From VRUE01 sp963747765 (GTDB lineage: Bacteria; Actinomycetota; Thermoleophilia; Solirubrobacterales; 70-9), in NCBI GenBank assembly GCA_963747765.1, contig CAVVGH010000005.1, positions 1-64,000 on the forward strand: a stretch of DNA of 64,000 nt, read 5' to 3'. This document shows positions 61,162-64,000 of the stretch, piece after piece; the stretch's first letter is position 1; every line of letters begins with the position of its first letter. The notes under the pieces were generated by a model, which was given only the letters and a program-made list of their open reading frames with translations, ran no database searches and was not told the origin of the DNA. The translations under genes and the position numbers were made by a program.

Positions 61162-62070
61162 TCAGGAGGAGGGCAGGATCCGGAACTCGGAGGTCAGGGT
61201 GAGCCTGGCGTTGCGGTCCGGGATCGTCCCCCTCGACGTCCTCCCGGACCAGACGAACCGGTAGAGCCCGGGCGGCGCTTCGTCGGGGATCTTGAAGCGC
61301 CAGCAGGAGCCCGCTTCGCCTGGACCAGTCCGCAGGCCGATCAATGGGACGGGCCGGGGCGGGAAGCTGGGCGAGGGCGTCCAGCTGGGGCCGTCGTAGG
61401 AGTCGATCCGATACCCCAGGCCGTAGAGCAGCGATTCGGTTCCGAAGTTCTCGAGCCTGGGCGAGACGGTCTCCCCGTGCCGAAACGAGGTCTTGGCAAG
61501 GGCGAGGCGGGCGTCCCGGCGCGGACGCAGGACACGCAGGTACCTGCCAAAGCGGCCAAGTCGCCTTCCGTCCCTGCCGCGAAGCTCGATTTCGAGCCGG
61601 TACAGGGATGGCTTGCGGGAGACCCGAAAGGTGAAGCGGCGGTTGTCGTGCGGGCCCAGGCGTCGAACGCGTTCGACGCGCCTTTCGATCAGGCGGCGCT
61701 TCCGTTCCCGGCGCGCGACGCGAACGAGTCTTGCCACGACCGTCCAGTCAAGCCGCGGGCTGGGCATTTCCGAGCGCGACCCGAAGGACAGCGAAAAGCC
61801 GGCGATGGTCTCGTCGCTGACGAGCGGGCCAACCGCCCTTTCGCCCACGAAAAGGCCGCTGGGCCCGAAGGGGAGGTCGTTGGTGAGGGGCACGCTGTGC
61901 AGGCGCGGCATTTCTTCGAGTGGCTTCAGATAGTTGCGGACGACGCCAGTCGCGCAGAAGGATGCGGCAGCGCTCGAGGCGGCAACCAGGCTGGTAACCG
62001 CGAGCATCGCGAGTGCAGACAGGGCCTTCGACCATGGCGGGTGACGCGGTTCTCGAGCCCGGTTCCCCAC
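61162..62070 (-). CDS. Secreted hypothetical protein
   Basis: A 302-residue protein with a signal peptide (ALSALAMLAVTSLVAASSAAAS). The mature part has an Arg-rich middle (RLVRVARRERKRRLIERRVERVRR) and a C-terminal half like a bacterial Ig-type domain (SFRHGETVSPRLENFGTESLLYGLGYRIDSYDG, EAPPGLYRFVWSGRT). No enzymatic motif. It is on the minus strand downstream of the LLM gene. Confidence 0.65.
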   Translation of the reverse strand: MGNRAREPRHPPWSKALSALAMLAVTSLVAASSAAASFCATGVVRNYLKPLEEMPRLHSVPLTNDLPFGPSGLFVGERAVGPLVSDETIAGFSLSFGSRSEMPSPRLDWTVVARLVRVARRERKRRLIERRVERVRRLGPHDNRRFTFRVSRKPSLYRLEIELRGRDGRRLGRFGRYLRVLRPRRDARLALAKTSFRHGETVSPRLENFGTESLLYGLGYRIDSYDGPSWTPSPSFPPRPVPLIGLRTGPGEAGSCWRFKIPDEAPPGLYRFVWSGRTSRGTIPDRNARLTLTSEFRILPSS

Positions 62071-62098
62071 GGTCCAACAATGGCATACGGCTGCTTCG

Positions 62099-62875
62099 TC
62101 AGGGCGCGGCGGCCCCGGCCAGAGCCGTCATCGCCTCGACCCTGGCGCTTGCCAGGCCTCGCACGACGACGGTGTCCAGGGGGGTGTAGGTGGCGAGCAG
62201 CCGCTGGGCGGTCTCGCGGTCGGCGGCTGCGACGCCCACCGTGCCCTCGGGCTCGCCGAGTCGGGCGAAGTGGTTGCGGTAGCCGTCGTGCAGGTCGCGG
62301 TAGAAGGATTCCTCCTTGGCAAGGCGCTCGGCGGCATCGTCCCCCACCGCGGTGCGCACGTAGCCGAAGACCGGTGGCGCCTGACGCCCGGCGCCCTGCG
62401 CGCCGGCCTCGACGTGGCCGCGGGCCCCGGTCGCGAACTCGGGCGTCATCCAGTTGAAGAAGACACCGTCGAACTCGGCGCCGGCCAGCTCGCACATCTT
62501 CGGGCCCATTGCGGCAAGCACGAGGCGAACCCCGGGCAGCGACTCGCGGAGCTTGAGCAGCGACTCGCGCATCCCGGTCAGCGGCTTCTCCGAAAAGCCG
62601 GCGCCGACCCCAAGCCACAGTCGGGAGCGGTCGAGCTCGAGCCGCTCGATGTCCGCGGCAATCTCCTCGGCTGGGGTGCGGTCGAGCGCAATCACCGCGA
62701 CCCCCAGGTCGATCTCGGGCGCCGCGGCCGCGAACTCGGCCAGCGTCTCCAGCCCCTTGGCGCCGGGGTGGTCGTTGGACCACATCGACGCGTAGCCGAG
62801 CTCGGCACAGCGGGCCGCGAGCGGCCTCGCCACCTCGGGGTCGAGCCCGGCGGCAACCCCGAAGCCGCGAGTCAT
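62099..62875 (-). CDS. LLM-class oxidoreductase (luciferase-like, possibly F420-dependent)
   Basis: The 258-residue TIM-barrel protein begins at ATG 62875 (MTRGFGVAAGLDPEVARPLAARCAELGYASMWSNDHPG) and has LGVAVIALDRTPAEEIAADIERL, RLWLGVGAG and VRLVLAAMGPKMCELAGAEFDGVFFNWMTPEF, matching F420-type LLM proteins. It is shorter than most. Cofactor not proven. It overlaps the next upstream gene by 4 bp. Confidence 0.82.
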   Translation of the reverse strand: MTRGFGVAAGLDPEVARPLAARCAELGYASMWSNDHPGAKGLETLAEFAAAAPEIDLGVAVIALDRTPAEEIAADIERLELDRSRLWLGVGAGFSEKPLTGMRESLLKLRESLPGVRLVLAAMGPKMCELAGAEFDGVFFNWMTPEFATGARGHVEAGAQGAGRQAPPVFGYVRTAVGDDAAERLAKEESFYRDLHDGYRNHFARLGEPEGTVGVAAADRETAQRLLATYTPLDTVVVRGLASARVEAMTALAGAAAP

Positions 62876-64000
62876 GCGGTCCTCTCCAGGAGCGCCACGC
62901 ACTCGATGTGCGGGGTCTGGGGGAACATGTCGACGGGCCTCACGCGCCGCAGCCTATAGCCGGCCTCGACCAGCTGCGCGGCGTTCGGAGCGAGCGTCGT
63001 CGGGTTGCAGGAGACGTAGACGATCCGCTTCGCCTCGCACTCGAGCACCCGGCGCACGATCTTCTGCGAGAGGCCGGCGCGGGGCGGGTCGAGCACGACG
63101 ACGTCCGGCTTGCCGGCCTCCTCCAGCAGCGGTCGCAGACCCGTGCGCGCGCTCGCGGTCCTGAAATGGGCGTTGCCGATCCCGTTGCGCTCTGCGTTTC
63201 GCTCCGCGTCCGCGACCGCCTTGGGCACGAGCTCCAATCCCCAGACCTCGCCCGCCCGCGCCGCCAGGGTCAGCCCGATGGTGCCGATCCCGCAGTAGAG
63301 GTCGAAGACGCGCTCGCTGCCGTCCAGCCCCGCGTACTCGCCGGCAACCGCGTAGAGCCGCTCGGCCATCTCGGTGTTCGTCTGGAAGAACGCATCGTGT
63401 GACATCTCGAAACGCAGATCGCAGAGCTCCTCCGCAAGGCGCTCGCGGCCCAGCACGCCGGTCGGTCCGGCGGTGCCGCCGGAGTCCCCCTCGATCACGG
63501 TGTGCAGGTCGACCGGGGGCTTCGGGAAGCGGGCCGCCGCGGTGACCAGGCGGGTCTGGAGCAGCCCCGTGCGTCGCCCCTCCCGGACGGCGAGGTTGCG
63601 GAGCGCGCCGCTGCGGGCGCGGCGGTCGTAGGCGGGGACCGATTCCCGCCGGGCCCACGCGAGCACCTCGTTGCGGGCGGCGTTGCCGCGCTCGGAGGCC
63701 AGCAGGCAATCCTCGACCGGGACGATCCGGTCCCAGCGGCCGCGCTCGTGAAAGCCGAGGATCGTCTCGCCGTCTCTGTCTCCAAACGAGTATTCGAGCT
63801 TGTTGCGGTACCGCCACTGTTCGACGGCGGGCACGATCTCCTCGAGCTCGAAGCCATCGAGGCCACCGATCCGTCGCAGCGCCTCGTCGACCTGCTCGCG
63901 CTTGTGGACCAGCTGGCGCTCGTAGGGGAGGCCCTGCCAGGGGGCGCCGGGACAGGGCTCACCGCCGTGGGCGCAGCGGTCGGGAGCTCGGTCGGCCGCG
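62872..64000 (-). CDS. TrmA/RumA-type RNA (uracil-5-)methyltransferase, N-terminus outside the window
   Basis: The gene is open to the window edge. Near the edge CAHGGEPCPG looks like the Fe-S site of RumA-like enzymes, followed by QRYERQLVHK-type text (LPYERQLVHKREQVDEAL). The body has WRYRNKLEYSFG, DAFFQTNTEMAERLY, the SAM motif VFDLYCGIGTIGLTLA, VVLDPPRAGL and the catalytic-Cys motif IVYVSCNPTTLAPNA. It methylates C5 of uridine in rRNA or tRNA; the exact target is not clear. A TRAM domain would lie upstream of the window. Confidence 0.9.
   Translation of the reverse strand, partial: AADRAPDRCAHGGEPCPGAPWQGLPYERQLVHKREQVDEALRRIGGLDGFELEEIVPAVEQWRYRNKLEYSFGDRDGETILGFHERGRWDRIVPVEDCLLASERGNAARNEVLAWARRESVPAYDRRARSGALRNLAVREGRRTGLLQTRLVTAAARFPKPPVDLHTVIEGDSGGTAGPTGVLGRERLAEELCDLRFEMSHDAFFQTNTEMAERLYAVAGEYAGLDGSERVFDLYCGIGTIGLTLAARAGEVWGLELVPKAVADAERNAERNGIGNAHFRTASARTGLRPLLEEAGKPDVVVLDPPRAGLSQKIVRRVLECEAKRIVYVSCNPTTLAPNAAQLVEAGYRLRRVRPVDMFPQTPHIECVALLERTA

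Overview
The window is a 64 kb piece of a very GC-rich chromosome with tightly packed genes, many 4-bp ATGA overlaps and frequent GTG starts. The gene content points to an Actinomycetota member: the dnaK-grpE-dnaJ-hspR-clpB heat-shock operon, DUF2510 proteins, inositol-1-phosphate synthase beside a CDP-alcohol phosphotransferase, a small PurL with separate PurQ and PurS, and an LLM/F420-type oxidoreductase. A Thermoleophilia/Solirubrobacterales relative is my best guess, but this is inference; there is no rRNA in the window to settle it.

Layout. 1-5.6 kb: end of rnc, an acidic protein, tRNA-Ala, a rhomboid protease, lipB-lipA and a membrane protein. 6-13.2 kb: a minus-strand pyruvate dehydrogenase operon (lpd, a DsbA-fold isomerase, E1 alpha, E1 beta, E2) split by a 1.6 kb insertion sequence directly in front of the E1 alpha ribosome binding site; lipA and lipB supply the lipoyl cofactor that E2 needs. 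13.3-16.8 kb: thiamine genes, thiE diverging from a TPP-riboswitch-controlled thiO and a thiS-thiG fusion. 16.85-23.05 kb: an integrated element in a tRNA-Lys gene, bounded by a 41-bp direct repeat, carrying DUF2510 and lipoprotein genes, a RepA-like ATPase, an excisionase-like HTH protein and a decayed tyrosine integrase. 23-43.5 kb: a secreted beta-propeller, a LOG-family protein, an HD-GYP protein and the purine pathway in three minus-strand blocks (purH-purN-purF, purL-purQ-purS-purC, purB-purE), separated by a TetR/MFS efflux pair, acylphosphatase, a PNPOx-fold protein, arsenite methyltransferase and a P450. 44-47.3 kb: cell-wall hydrolase and partners. 47.8-54.5 kb: the chaperone operon. 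54.8-60.7 kb: cytochrome c, endonuclease III, an inositol-phospholipid module (PAP2 protein, CDP-alcohol phosphotransferase, ino1), a glycosyltransferase/PHP fusion and a UDG-superfamily protein. 61-64 kb: a secreted protein, an LLM oxidoreductase and a TrmA/RumA-type RNA methyltransferase cut by the window end.

The least explained part of the window is a set of dispersed palindromic elements. Four intergenic loci (about 5.65, 43.7, 47.5 and 61.0 kb) share a composite repeat: hairpin A (13-nt loop, sometimes tandemly amplified), a conserved spacer, hairpin B (13-nt loop with a CACCTGCRAGTA-type core) and a conserved tail. A second family sits at the purS stop codon and again at 43.96 kb. A 46-bp perfect palindrome lies in frame inside purQ, and another perfect palindrome precedes lpd. 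I recognise none of these as a known family, and they are the best candidates for something undescribed.
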